From Rubrivivax sp. (GTDB lineage Bacteria; Pseudomonadota; Gammaproteobacteria; Burkholderiales; Burkholderiaceae_C), in the NCBI GenBank assembly GCA_030693565.1, contig JAUYAJ010000071.1:1-14566 (forward strand): a stretch of 14,566 nt of DNA, in the 5' to 3' direction. Positions 5,684 through 14,258 of the stretch are shown here, piece by piece; positions within the stretch are counted from its first letter, which is position 1, and every line of letters begins with the position of its first letter. Both the position numbers and the translations under genes were made by a program. Under the pieces are notes generated by a model, which saw only the letters and a list, made by a program, of their open reading frames with translations, made no database searches and was not told where the DNA came from.

Positions 5684-7600
5684 TTAAGAATCGATCGCCA
5701 CTATGTCTATTTCGCCGCCGCGGACGACCAGTTCAGCTATTCGCCATTCAGTCCGCGACGCCGAGAAGTTCGAGGGGCAACGCAGAAGTGTCGAGCTCGT
5801 GGGCGTAACGACCCGACATTGAAGTGCCGCCGGCGTCATGCTGCCGGATCCCGAGTAATTGGTTGCGATCAGTTCGTAACGGTCGAAATGCCAAGCCCCG
5901 ATGTCGATGCGCTCCACACCGGGCCCGTGGCGGGTGTCTTCGTCGAAGCGGGCAAAGGGCGGCCCGTCGAGGGCTCCGGTGCGCCTGAAGTCGATCGACT
6001 GCGTCGAAGTGCCATCGGAGTCGATCACGAGGAGCGCTAGGTCCATGTCCTCCAGGCTGTCGTCCCATTCAAGAAAGATCTGGCCCGTGCAACCCGTTCG
6101 CAAGGGCGGCGCTAGCGTGGGATCCGGCAAGACATCGTTTGGTGCCAGTGCCGCGGAACGCGGAAACAGGACGTCGCGGATAGCGTCGCAGAGCAATCCG
6201 GAGGCGGCTTCCTCGCCGGGGGTAGCGTCGCCGATGAATTGCACGCCGGCCTGCAGACCAACAGGCAGAGCGGCGCGAAGCGCCCCGTCGTTCGCCGGCC
6301 CGTGGTTGACTACGTGCACAACCGCGCTGGGGCAACTGCGAGCGTAGTCTTTTGCGGCTGCGATGAAGTTTGCTGAACTGGCTCGCATGTAGTGCTTGCA
6401 CTCTAGAACGTAGACGGTGCGCGGACCGGCTGGCGACAGGCCCGCCCGCACTACACGGAAGTCGGGCTGGATCTTCTCCTTGCGCTTGGTGCTGCTGCCT
6501 ACGAGATCGGAGCGCATTTCCGCCCAGATCTCGTATTCATTGCCTTGACGCTCGTACGTGGCAAGCCGGCTGCCGCCGAAGGCGAACGATAGGATGCCGT
6601 CGACGGGATTAAAGCGCATGCTGGGCTCGGCGCTCCTCGCCACCTCGAGCAGGCGGGTGCCGACCCAGACCGAGTACAACTCGTGCCGGCGTTGCCAGGC
6701 GGGTAAAGCAAGAATGTCCAGCAGTTCGCGGACGGTACGGTCAACCCAGACATCACCCCATTCAAGGGGCGCCAGCGCTGCGGCGAGCTCGTCTTGCGCT
6801 TTCTGCCTGTTGATCTGGCTAGACGTCCCGAGCAAGGAAAGCTGTTGCAAACCGTCGATCACGCCAACGTCCCAGAAGTCACTGGCCGCGTACAGCTGCT
6901 TCTGAATCTTGACGATCTCCGGGGCTTGACCGGACATTGCCTGGGCAGCGGCTATCACCCGAGGCCGATCCACGCCATGGCGTGTCCAAAGTTCCTGAAC
7001 ATCGGCGACGAGGCGAGCAACCTGGCCCAATTGTTCGTCGAGCCGCGCGTCACCAGTGTGCGAGAGGTGCGGGACTGACGGAAAGCGGTCGGGTCGGCCG
7101 TTGCCCGTTCCCGGAGTGAAGTCCCGCAGGGCTCTCCAGATCTGCCACATGGTAGTGCTGTCAGGCAGCGTCGGCCGCTTCTCCAACGCCTTCTGAGTGC
7201 GTTCGACGGTCTCCCGGAACTGCTCCAGCGTCTGTACGATCGGATCGCCCATGTCGTGGAACTTGAAGGCGATGCTCAGGTTGCGCGACGTTCGACGCGC
7301 ATCGGCCGCGACCAGCGTGGCGAGGATGTCTTGCATGATCCGCGCAAACCCCGCTTGGCTGTTGAGCACCGCGACAAGGAATCGCTCTACCGTCACCTCA
7401 GGATGCGGCGAAGTGACATCCTCGGCCAACCACGCGTCGAGTGATTTCGCGGAGACTGGCACCGCAAACGCCGTGCGAAGCGTGGCTTCGATGTCGGCAT
7501 CCCTACCCGGCTTGCCGTTCTTCAGGCGCAGTTCCAGTCCGGCGTCCAAGCATAGTGACCGCCATAGTGCCGCCGACGTGGCCACGGTCGTCATTGCCAT
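5684..7600 (-). CDS. PD-(D/E)XK nuclease-core protein with C-terminal beta-sandwich-like D-x-D domain
   Basis: A 638-residue soluble protein on the minus strand. Residues 1-300 are mostly helical and unrecognised. A PD-(D/E)XK endonuclease core covers about 300-480: helix WQRRHELYSVWVGTRLLE, E357/E361 (YEIWAEMR), P379-D380 (IQPDFRVV) and E400-C-K402 (VYVLECKHY), the canonical metal and lysine set, followed by AKDYARSCPSAVVHVVNHG. Residues 505-600 form a separate module with D518-M-D520 and D527-S-D529, GPGVERIDIG and YELIATNYS, which resembles the DUF2135/YfaP or TerD-like beta-sandwich, possibly calcium-binding. Nuclease plus this kind of tail is not a combination I know by name. AAGGGA six bases before ATG 7600 supports the start; ATG 7594 is an alternative. 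It is divergent from the 570-residue gene across about 317 bp and convergent with the DUF4062-like gene. Probable role: a DNA-cutting defence effector. Substrate and trigger are unknown. Confidence 0.86.
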   Translation of the reverse strand: MAMTTVATSAALWRSLCLDAGLELRLKNGKPGRDADIEATLRTAFAVPVSAKSLDAWLAEDVTSPHPEVTVERFLVAVLNSQAGFARIMQDILATLVAADARRTSRNLSIAFKFHDMGDPIVQTLEQFRETVERTQKALEKRPTLPDSTTMWQIWRALRDFTPGTGNGRPDRFPSVPHLSHTGDARLDEQLGQVARLVADVQELWTRHGVDRPRVIAAAQAMSGQAPEIVKIQKQLYAASDFWDVGVIDGLQQLSLLGTSSQINRQKAQDELAAALAPLEWGDVWVDRTVRELLDILALPAWQRRHELYSVWVGTRLLEVARSAEPSMRFNPVDGILSFAFGGSRLATYERQGNEYEIWAEMRSDLVGSSTKRKEKIQPDFRVVRAGLSPAGPRTVYVLECKHYMRASSANFIAAAKDYARSCPSAVVHVVNHGPANDGALRAALPVGLQAGVQFIGDATPGEEAASGLLCDAIRDVLFPRSAALAPNDVLPDPTLAPPLRTGCTGQIFLEWDDSLEDMDLALLVIDSDGTSTQSIDFRRTGALDGPPFARFDEDTRHGPGVERIDIGAWHFDRYELIATNYSGSGSMTPAALQCRVVTPTSSTLLRCPSNFSASRTEWRIAELVVRGGEIDIVAIDS

Positions 7601-7917
7601 TGCGTTTCCCTTCTACGTGATGCACCAATTCGATGCTGGCGGTCATGAAATGAAAACGCCACGATAAGCTAACACTACGTGGGCTGACATTGGTCTACCC
7701 AAAGGCAACTCGTCGACGATGCCCGCTTATGGCCGGTGGCGGGTGCTCCGGTAGGCGAAATCGACGCCACATTGCTGACGCTCATGATCAGATCTGAACG
7801 GCCGGTTTAGGGCGAGCAGTTGCGAGAGCCGGTCGTCGCCGGTCGGCCACGACCTGCCGGTGGCCAACGGCGGCTTTACGGTAGGCTACAAGCTCAAAGC
7901 CATATTGGAGGCGCGTG
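7601..7917. promoter_or_regulatory. Divergent intergenic region with strong hairpin, between nuclease and 570-residue gene
   Basis: This 317-bp gap must carry promoters for both flanking genes. It contains no credible coding frame and no clear -35/-10 pair. Its right half is rich in GCCGG words and holds a hairpin at 7831-7854: GGTCGT/ACGACC arms, one C-C mismatch, GCC/GGC and a GGTC loop. Transcribed rightward it would lie some 50 bases before the ribosome-binding site of the 570-residue gene, so it could be a leader structure or simply a REP-like element. Confidence 0.4.
7907..7911 (+). promoter_or_regulatory. Ribosome-binding site fixing the start of the 570-residue gene
   Basis: GGAGG lies six bases before ATG 7918. 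A GTG immediately upstream (7915) is in frame, but its spacing of three bases is too short, so ATG 7918 is preferred. Confidence 0.75.
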
Positions 7918-9630
7918 ATGGCGCGACGACTCAACCTCGCTGCTCTGAAGGCCATCTCCCAAGCGCCAGCCACCGGCGAAACGGAGTGGCTGATCGCAGC
8001 GGAAGACTCTGTGGCTTTCTTAAGGGAGAACGCGCAGAGCGAGGAAATGGTGATCTATGCCAGTGCTCCAGCGACGCTCGTCCATGCCGTACTCGCGCCG
8101 CTCAAGCAAGTCACGCCTGCGGACCAGAAGGACCTGATGCACGCCTTCGTGCAGACAGATGAAAGCTGGGCCATTCAAAAGAGCTACGGCGGCGGCGAAG
8201 GCCATCGCGTCTACCTTGAAGCGCCGTTGCGCGCGGGGAAATCGCTGGCAGGCGGCGAGAAGCTCGTCTTCCGCCGCTCGTTCGATGGTGTGCAAAAGGG
8301 CGAGAGTCCGATCGAGCTGAGCCAGAAGCTTGTCCATGCGCTCGGCCTGCATTACGTATCGGAGCGCAATGCCTATTGCCGGCTAGATGACCGTGGCGAT
8401 ATTGAGGACGTTATCCGCGTGATCCGCACCGATCTTGGTCCGGGACGCGAGAGTCTCACCGCGGTCACAATCCTGGCCAAAGACCTCGCCACGTATTTGA
8501 CCCTCGCGGAAATGGCTTTGGTCTACTTTTTCGACTTCACCCGTTTCAAGTCCGGGAGCTTCAACGGCTGGGGTGACCATCCGCGCATCGATCGCAAGGC
8601 CCCCGACTTGTTCTATCACGGCGGCAGCATCGGGAATGCCAGCTACGTGAATGGCCGCATGATCGTCCGCTCCACCATTCCGCTGCAACAACTGGTCGAC
8701 GAGTGGAAAGAGGAAACACACCCGACGAAGAAGAAGGAATACGCCACATTCAAGATTTTCGACCGCAAGAACAATGTCGAAGTCGAAACGTCGTGTGCAC
8801 CGGAATTCCTTTCGAACTACTTCCAGAAATCGGACTTGCCTTGGGAGATTTCGCCGGCATTCTTCCGGCCTGACGTGCTGCACCGCTTCAAGGCCGATCC
8901 AGAAAAATACAGCCTCGATGATCGGTCGATCAGTTGCCGCAACGCGTGGTATCTCAAGAGCTACGACATCAACGAAGCCGGGCAGGTGCATGCCTATGTT
9001 GGTGACTTGGCCCGTCTCCCGATCGAAGAGCAGCGCTACTGGCAGTCTTTCAACGAGTGGCCGAAGGGAACGATCTCCAAGCGGGCGCACGAGAACGACA
9101 TACTCGGCGAGTTCAGTTCCGAATACGACCCGCTACATCTCCTGAAGTACAAGGTCGGAAAGCTCAACGCTGCGCCGCCGGATTGGTGGCAGCCGCGGAG
9201 CGAAGCGCACATGGATGCTGCGCGCTACCCTGCAACGGATTCGACGCTTGAATGGGCCAATGAAATCATGGCCCTCGACCAGCTTCTGGTCGAGGGCTTT
9301 CAGCTCAAGTCTTTGAGAAAGATGCTTGAGGCCAAGGGCAAGAAGGCAGAAGCGAACTGGGCTTCGCTGCGCGTGATCGCGGAAATCCTCGTTGCTTCAG
9401 GACAGACGGTCGATGACGCCAAGGCGATCCTCACGCCGCTCAGTAGGCTTCACGCTCTGCGCAGCATCCTGAAGGCGCACAGTTCCGTCGAAGACAAGGA
9501 CAGGGAAGAACGGCAGGCGCGCACGACGCACGGGACCCTGAGCGCTCACTTCAAGGATCTCGCTGGCCAGAGCGACAAGAGCTTCGACACAATCCTGCTC
9601 TCCCTTGGGGCGGGCGATCTAAATCCGTGA
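7918..9630 (+). CDS. Unrecognised 570-residue protein (putative defence gene)
   Basis: I do not recognise a named family. The protein has no signal peptide, no convincing membrane segment and no Walker, helicase or nuclease motif that I can see. Residues 1-130 look like an alpha/beta region. Residues 190-440 are rich in aromatic residues and read like a conserved core: ALVYFFDFTRF, GWGDHPRID, FYHGGSI, FRPDVLHRFKADPEKYSLDDR, SYDINEAGQVHAYVGDL, EEQRYWQSFNEWPKG, EYDPLHLLKYKVG and PDWWQPRSEA. Residues 440-570 are helical (WANEIMALDQLLVEGFQLKSLRKML, then VIAEILVASG), followed by a charged stretch and a short tail. It is divergent from the nuclease gene at 7600 and ends 10 bp from the stop of the HEPN-like gene, with which it converges. 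Its A/T content is visibly higher than that of the flanking genes, fitting a separate acquisition. A role in phage defence is only guilt by association. Confidence 0.85.
   Translation: MARRLNLAALKAISQAPATGETEWLIAAEDSVAFLRENAQSEEMVIYASAPATLVHAVLAPLKQVTPADQKDLMHAFVQTDESWAIQKSYGGGEGHRVYLEAPLRAGKSLAGGEKLVFRRSFDGVQKGESPIELSQKLVHALGLHYVSERNAYCRLDDRGDIEDVIRVIRTDLGPGRESLTAVTILAKDLATYLTLAEMALVYFFDFTRFKSGSFNGWGDHPRIDRKAPDLFYHGGSIGNASYVNGRMIVRSTIPLQQLVDEWKEETHPTKKKEYATFKIFDRKNNVEVETSCAPEFLSNYFQKSDLPWEISPAFFRPDVLHRFKADPEKYSLDDRSISCRNAWYLKSYDINEAGQVHAYVGDLARLPIEEQRYWQSFNEWPKGTISKRAHENDILGEFSSEYDPLHLLKYKVGKLNAAPPDWWQPRSEAHMDAARYPATDSTLEWANEIMALDQLLVEGFQLKSLRKMLEAKGKKAEANWASLRVIAEILVASGQTVDDAKAILTPLSRLHALRSILKAHSSVEDKDREERQARTTHGTLSAHFKDLAGQSDKSFDTILLSLGAGDLNP
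9271..9297. repeat. Perfect 12-bp inverted repeat inside the 570-residue gene
   Basis: GCCCTCGACCAG (9271-9282), a 3-base loop CTT, then its exact reverse complement CTGGTCGAGGGC (9286-9297), followed by TTT. It encodes residues of ALDQLLVEG near position 455. A stem this long and perfect with a tight loop is unusual in coding DNA and could pause transcription or translation or act as an internal terminator, although the following T-tract is only three bases. The repeat is seen; function is inferred. Confidence 0.75.
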
Positions 9631-9640
9631 GCGGGAAGCT

Positions 9641-10146
9641 CTACGCGCTGACGGGAAATGTCGCGAGGACCTTCGGGAGTCGTCCCTCGACTCGGGCGCG
9701 GAGATCGGCGTCTGCCTTGCAGCCCTCCAGAAAAGCGCTGACGGCGTGAATAACATCGTTTAGGAACGAGGCCGTGCCGACAATCACAAGCCGCTCGTCC
9801 ACAGCCGGGTCGTAGGCGTGTTTGCCGCCGTCGTGATATCCGAACTTCTTGGCGTCCTCGTTCTTCTCGTGAAAATCTGATTCCGAGCCGAAGGCATGCA
9901 GCAAGGCACAGCGCGCACCGTACACGTCCAGTCCCCGGTACTGGTAGGGTTGGTCTTCGTGTCCCTTCAGATGCGCATCGACCCAGGCGATGAAGTCAGC
10001 CTTGCCTTGCGTTTCACGACCGGCCGGAAGAGACAGGTAGGCCATGGCGTCCATGCACACGAAGGCCATTGCAACCGCGGACGTTTTTGCCCGGCCTTCT
10101 CACAGGTTTTGATCTCATCGATCAGACCCTTGATTGCACCCCACAT
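9641..10146 (-). pseudogene. HEPN-like small protein, frameshifted near its N-terminus
   Basis: The gene reads in two frames. From ATG 10146 (or GTG 10155) the frame gives MWGAIKGLIDEIKTCEKAGQ; after a run of five T (plus strand 10084-10088) the sense continues in another frame as KTSAVAMAFVCMDAMAYL. One missing A in the minus-strand A-run restores a single 168- to 171-residue protein. The intact downstream frame alone (9641-10069) starts at an internal ATG, gives 142 residues and lacks helix 1. The body has DFIAWVDAHL, then GLDVYGARCALLHAFG with R53-x4-H58 (142-residue numbering), the arrangement of the HEPN ribonuclease motif R-x4-6-H. HEPN proteins are common RNA-cutting or structural parts of toxin-antitoxin and defence systems. 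It converges with the 570-residue gene (10 bp between stops). Whether it is dead, a sequencing error, or translated from the internal start is open; HEPN is a motif-level inference. Confidence 0.68.
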
Positions 10147-10451
10147 GCGCTGCACCGCCTCTCAGTTGAAAGGACAACCACGCGTGGACGTGGTCGAAGA
10201 ATGCTAGCTGAACATCCGTGGCCACCCCTGTTCCCGCCAGGCAGCTCAGGCCATCGGCATCCAGCGACGAATGCATCGCTGATCGGTCAGGAGCCGCCGA
10301 CCACGACCGGCACCTTCGCGGCAGGTAGTTATTGAGTCAGATCAGATCCACAATTGGGACGAGTAGCCTTGTCGCTCGCGATAGTCAGATCGAGAGGTCA
10401 ACACGTCAACGGCTAGGCGCAGCGACACCAGCCTTGCGGAGTGTCTAGCAG
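10147..10451. other. Intergenic region before the 1268-residue gene
   Basis: Between the HEPN-like remnant and the next gene there is no coding frame I can support. It holds a small perfect stem CAGCGA/TCGCTG (10262-10267 and 10276-10281, 8-base loop) and two direct copies of AGTCAGATC (10335-10343 and 10383-10391) upstream of the 1268-residue gene, which could be regulator sites. No clear promoter hexamers are visible. GGAG at 10438-10441 is the ribosome-binding site for the ATG at 10452. Confidence 0.4.
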
Positions 10452-13400
10452 ATGGGGAAGAAGTCGAGGCTTAAGCGAGAACGCCGGGAAGGTCAGACGA
10501 AGAAGCCAACCAGAGGATCGGCGCAGACCAGGCCACAACTGCCAGACCTCCAGTTCCGGGCGCGTATCGACGACGTGAGGCGATATTTCGCACGCTTCGC
10601 GGCTGTCGATGTTCTCGTCTCACTCGGCGTCTCCGAGCTTTGGCGTCCGAACCGATCTAGCCAGGTCAAACATACCTTCTCGACGCTCGTCGCTATGAGC
10701 ATGCGGCCGGCGGCGTTCAACTCTGGCGCAGCTCTAAGCACCTATGAAGACTTCGCCGGGTTTCTCACTGGGCTCGGTGAGCTGTTGCCTGGATTTCCCA
10801 TGCTGGAGGACTTCGTTCCAGAGGGCGACTGGGGTGAGGTTCGTGTTGCCGGCGCGCAGGAATTCGAGCCGATCCTCTATGGCGGTAGCGTGGAGCGCAT
10901 ACCGGACTTCATCGAAGCGTTTCGGCTGCTGGAAGGGGACAAAGCTCAGGCGCTGGCCGAAATCAACTTGGCGGTGGCGCTACAGGCACACATCATCGGC
11001 GCGGTGGATAGGGGCGTCGTTGGCAGCGACGACCGAGTGAGGGCTGGTCACATCGAGGTGCCGTCTGCCGAGTTCTGGCAGGCCTGTCGAGCGGCCTTGC
11101 TCTCTGCGTGGGCCGCCGTCGAGCCCCTGGCGCGACTCACCAGCGAATCGCTGAGGATCGAGCTCGGCGCGCTGCGCTGCCCGGACTCTTCGGCCCGTTT
11201 CGGTGACTCCATCCTGACCGGAACGGCGCTGCCGGTGATGTTCGCGAGCGTGGCGGAGACCATCGTGCCGCTGTCGCCGCGACGCGCCACCGCCGTTGTC
11301 GTGGACTCGTGGGACGCGCGCAGCGTGGCCCGCGCGCCTGAGATGCTGAAGCAGGTCGGCAGGAGGTTGGGCGGCTTCCTCGCCAAGCGGCTCCGGCAAC
11401 ATGACGTCGTCCCAGGTCCAGCCCGCGTCATCGCTCGATCGCACCGATTCGACCACGACGTGGCGGCGGTGGTCCGATCGGGCGCTCGCATTTGCATCGT
11501 CCTGGTGCTAAACCCGGACCAAGTGCAGCAGCTCGGACAGATGGAGAAGCGGCTGCACCGATTGGTCGATGAGAGCGACCGCTGGGGACTGGCTCTGGAG
11601 GACACGCGGCAGATCGCCGAGTTTCGGAACTCGGCGGGCGCGTTCGCTCGGGCAAGTGACGTCCAGATCATCGGTGTCCTCGCGCGCGTCACCACGCAAC
11701 CCACGGTGCTCGGCCTGCCGGAAACGGACGCCCGCGTCATGGGATTGCCGGACTTCGTGTCGCTGTTCGATTCGTTGGAGAAGGGTGAGGAACTCGAACG
11801 CTTCTGGGCCTACCTTGATGACCTCGGGCCGCGGGTCGGCGGATTCGCCGGTTTGATCGATCACTTCGCGTCGTTTCGGGACTCTCACGCCGTCCTGATC
11901 GATGGCGCCATCTCACCTGACTACATCAACCTCGACCCACACTGGAACTCCAACTGGCGCTTCGAGCAGCTCAAGGCCTTCTGGGCCGACGCGCCGGACC
12001 GGTTCCCGGACGACCAGGCAACATGGGTTATCGAGCGCAAGAACGACGGACTCACGACGCTTACTGCCAAAGGACCGTTCGCGCTGGTGTGGTCCGGCAA
12101 GGCCGGTGCCTGCATAGTGCAAGCGATGATGGAAGTCGACGCCGCCGCGGACGATCGGGATGAACAGAGCGGGCGCTTGCTCGAACTCCTCGTTCACTGC
12201 CTTGCCGACGTGATCACGCAACGGGGAGCGCTGCTCGCTGGGATCGGGCCTCTCCGGAGGCAGCAGGTCGTCATCCGGTGCGCGGCGGACCCGGACACGC
12301 TCCCCGCGCTGGACGATGAGGTGGCGACTGCGGAACGGGCGGGCGGCCCCTTGTTCGACGCCTGGCGGATCGTGAGCGACGACGGCGTGCGCAAGTTCGT
12401 TGCGTCAACGAGGGTCAACCTGTCGCGATTGCATGCCGGTGTCAACGAAGCCAAGGACGCTTCTTTCGAGGCCGAGTGCGCGCTCGGCGTCGTGCGTGGC
12501 CTGTCCGCGTTGCTGGGCGACTCAGTGGACGAAGCGCTCGTCGCCCGCCTTCGAGCGACGGGTCAAGGACCGCCGCGCTTCACGATCCGCGTGACGCGGC
12601 GAACGGTCGACGTTCCGGATTTCGCTTCGCCTCTGGCGCCGGACGCAGAGCAATTCAAGCGTGCGCGCAGAGAACTGGCCTTCGTGTTCAAAGCGCAGGG
12701 TGTCGCCGCCCCGGCCCGCTTCGAGCTGGAGTCAGCCAAGCAAGTCATGAACGCCGCGCGCGACGCGATGCGGAGCGCGCTTCATGCGCAGATCGGGCGA
12801 TACGACCGTGGACAGTTGGCGCGAATGTGCATCGAGCAGCATGACGAGGCAACCGCCAAGTACCGGCACGAGATGACGCGGCTGCAACTAAGCATGAGCC
12901 ATCAGGTGTCCTTCGATCGGCAGACCGAGCTGGCGGAGGCGCACGAAAAGTACATCGGCATGGCGCGCAACAACCGCTACCTGCTGGAGTGCTGCTTGGG
13001 CCTGAACGGTCAGGGCACCGAGATTCCCGACCGGTCTGACTTCGTCGAGCTGGCCGCCTTCGCGGATTGGCTGGCGGTGCTCTATGGGGCGAGCGACACG
13101 CTCCACAACGAGATCGACGTCGGCGGGATCGAGTTGGACGACTCGTATGTGCCGACCGTATTTTTCTCTGAAGACCGCGACGAGAAGGAAAGGCAGTACC
13201 TTGCGGATGTTGCCAGCGCCAAGCTGGGCATCGGATTGCTGGAGGACGACGAAGTCAACGCGTCAGGTGATGCTGGCGGCCACTGGAGTGACCTCGATCA
13301 CGCATTCGCCGAAGACGTGGGCTTCTCGTTGCGCCAGCTTCGCGAGGTGCTGCAGCTACTGTCGCAGTGGCGCGCAGCAGGTGGCGATGATCAGCTGCGG

Positions 13401-14258
13401 TTCTCGTACAGCGCGCCGCCAACCGCCATCCTCGACCGCGCGCGCTTGAACCTACCTGCAATTCCCGCCGAGGCCGTGGAGAAAGTGGTCGCATTCCTGA
13501 CGCTGGATGCACAGGGCATCCGTCGCTTGGCGGGCAAGAAGGAGGTCGAGCTGGATGTGCCGGTCTGGGAACACTTCAAGCGTGTCCACAGATACCTGAT
13601 CCGGCCGTTGGTTCAACTCGATCAAGAGCGCCTCGCGTGGGGAGCCGCGACTGCCGAGCGCGCGCAATCGATTTGGATGGGCAGCGTTGCCAACGGCTAC
13701 CTGCCGGCGGATTTTCCATGGCCCAACGTCACTCGCGTTGTGGGCCGCATCAAAGCCGAGATCGAGGCTCAACTAGAGGTGCGAGCCCACGAGATCTGTG
13801 CGCGGCACACCGGGCACGCTCTGCGCGGGATCGACTTCAGGCGGCGATTTCCTGGAGAGCGTTTCGATGACGTCGGAGACTTCGACGTGCTCGCTTACTG
13901 GCCACAGAATAACCTCTGGCTGGCCGTCGAGTGCAAGTACAACCAGCCGTCGCATTGCCTCAAGGACGCGCGACGATTGCGAGAGCGCATCTTCGGCGCC
14001 GGTGCCGACCATGGACAGTTCGCGAAGATCGAGCGCCGCCGTGAGTTTCTCGTCAACCACGTCGGTCGGCTGAGGGTCCTGCTTGGATGGCCGGAGAGCC
14101 CGGCGGGTCGCGAGCCAGTGTTTCGAGAGGCGTACGTGTGCCGCGATATCTCGTGGTGGCTCAAGCATCCACCCTATGCCGTGTCCACCGCCTTCGTGCG
14201 CGTCGACGCGCTGGATGGCTGGCTTCGCGCCGAAGTCGGCGCGCTGGCCACTACCTGA
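10452..14258 (+). CDS. Very large (1268-residue) protein with basic N-terminus and C-terminal PD-(D/E)XK nuclease core
   Basis: One uninterrupted frame. Residues 1-25 are strongly basic (MGKKSRLKRERREGQTKK), as in nucleic-acid-binding tails. Residues 30-1100 are a long region I do not recognise: no Walker A/B, helicase, methylase or Toprim motifs are visible. It includes ARICIVLVLNPDQVQQL and WNSNWRFEQLKAFW, and a very acidic linker around residues 890-960 (FFSEDRDEKERQY, LLEDDEVN). Near the C-terminus is a PD-(D/E)XK core: G-D1143-F-D1145-VLAYWPQNNLWLAVE1160-C-K1162, with a C-terminal WWLKHPPYAVSTAFVRVD segment. This is typical of nucleases that cut DNA after a large sensing region. GGAG (10438-10441) lies ten bases before the ATG. 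It is the largest gene of the island and transcribed alone. A single-protein anti-phage nuclease is plausible but unproved. Confidence 0.86.
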   Translation: MGKKSRLKRERREGQTKKPTRGSAQTRPQLPDLQFRARIDDVRRYFARFAAVDVLVSLGVSELWRPNRSSQVKHTFSTLVAMSMRPAAFNSGAALSTYEDFAGFLTGLGELLPGFPMLEDFVPEGDWGEVRVAGAQEFEPILYGGSVERIPDFIEAFRLLEGDKAQALAEINLAVALQAHIIGAVDRGVVGSDDRVRAGHIEVPSAEFWQACRAALLSAWAAVEPLARLTSESLRIELGALRCPDSSARFGDSILTGTALPVMFASVAETIVPLSPRRATAVVVDSWDARSVARAPEMLKQVGRRLGGFLAKRLRQHDVVPGPARVIARSHRFDHDVAAVVRSGARICIVLVLNPDQVQQLGQMEKRLHRLVDESDRWGLALEDTRQIAEFRNSAGAFARASDVQIIGVLARVTTQPTVLGLPETDARVMGLPDFVSLFDSLEKGEELERFWAYLDDLGPRVGGFAGLIDHFASFRDSHAVLIDGAISPDYINLDPHWNSNWRFEQLKAFWADAPDRFPDDQATWVIERKNDGLTTLTAKGPFALVWSGKAGACIVQAMMEVDAAADDRDEQSGRLLELLVHCLADVITQRGALLAGIGPLRRQQVVIRCAADPDTLPALDDEVATAERAGGPLFDAWRIVSDDGVRKFVASTRVNLSRLHAGVNEAKDASFEAECALGVVRGLSALLGDSVDEALVARLRATGQGPPRFTIRVTRRTVDVPDFASPLAPDAEQFKRARRELAFVFKAQGVAAPARFELESAKQVMNAARDAMRSALHAQIGRYDRGQLARMCIEQHDEATAKYRHEMTRLQLSMSHQVSFDRQTELAEAHEKYIGMARNNRYLLECCLGLNGQGTEIPDRSDFVELAAFADWLAVLYGASDTLHNEIDVGGIELDDSYVPTVFFSEDRDEKERQYLADVASAKLGIGLLEDDEVNASGDAGGHWSDLDHAFAEDVGFSLRQLREVLQLLSQWRAAGGDDQLRFSYSAPPTAILDRARLNLPAIPAEAVEKVVAFLTLDAQGIRRLAGKKEVELDVPVWEHFKRVHRYLIRPLVQLDQERLAWGAATAERAQSIWMGSVANGYLPADFPWPNVTRVVGRIKAEIEAQLEVRAHEICARHTGHALRGIDFRRRFPGERFDDVGDFDVLAYWPQNNLWLAVECKYNQPSHCLKDARRLRERIFGAGADHGQFAKIERRREFLVNHVGRLRVLLGWPESPAGREPVFREAYVCRDISWWLKHPPYAVSTAFVRVDALDGWLRAEVGALATT

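Noticed and set aside
10084..10088. Programmed ribosomal frameshift in the HEPN-like gene
   Set aside because: The five-base A run is not a heptamer slippery site and no downstream stimulatory structure is evident; simple mutation or sequencing error is likelier.
7787..10348. Shared ATCAGATC word at 7787-7794 and 10341-10348 as a common operator
   Set aside because: Eight bases in two upstream regions with no symmetry or matching flanks is within chance.
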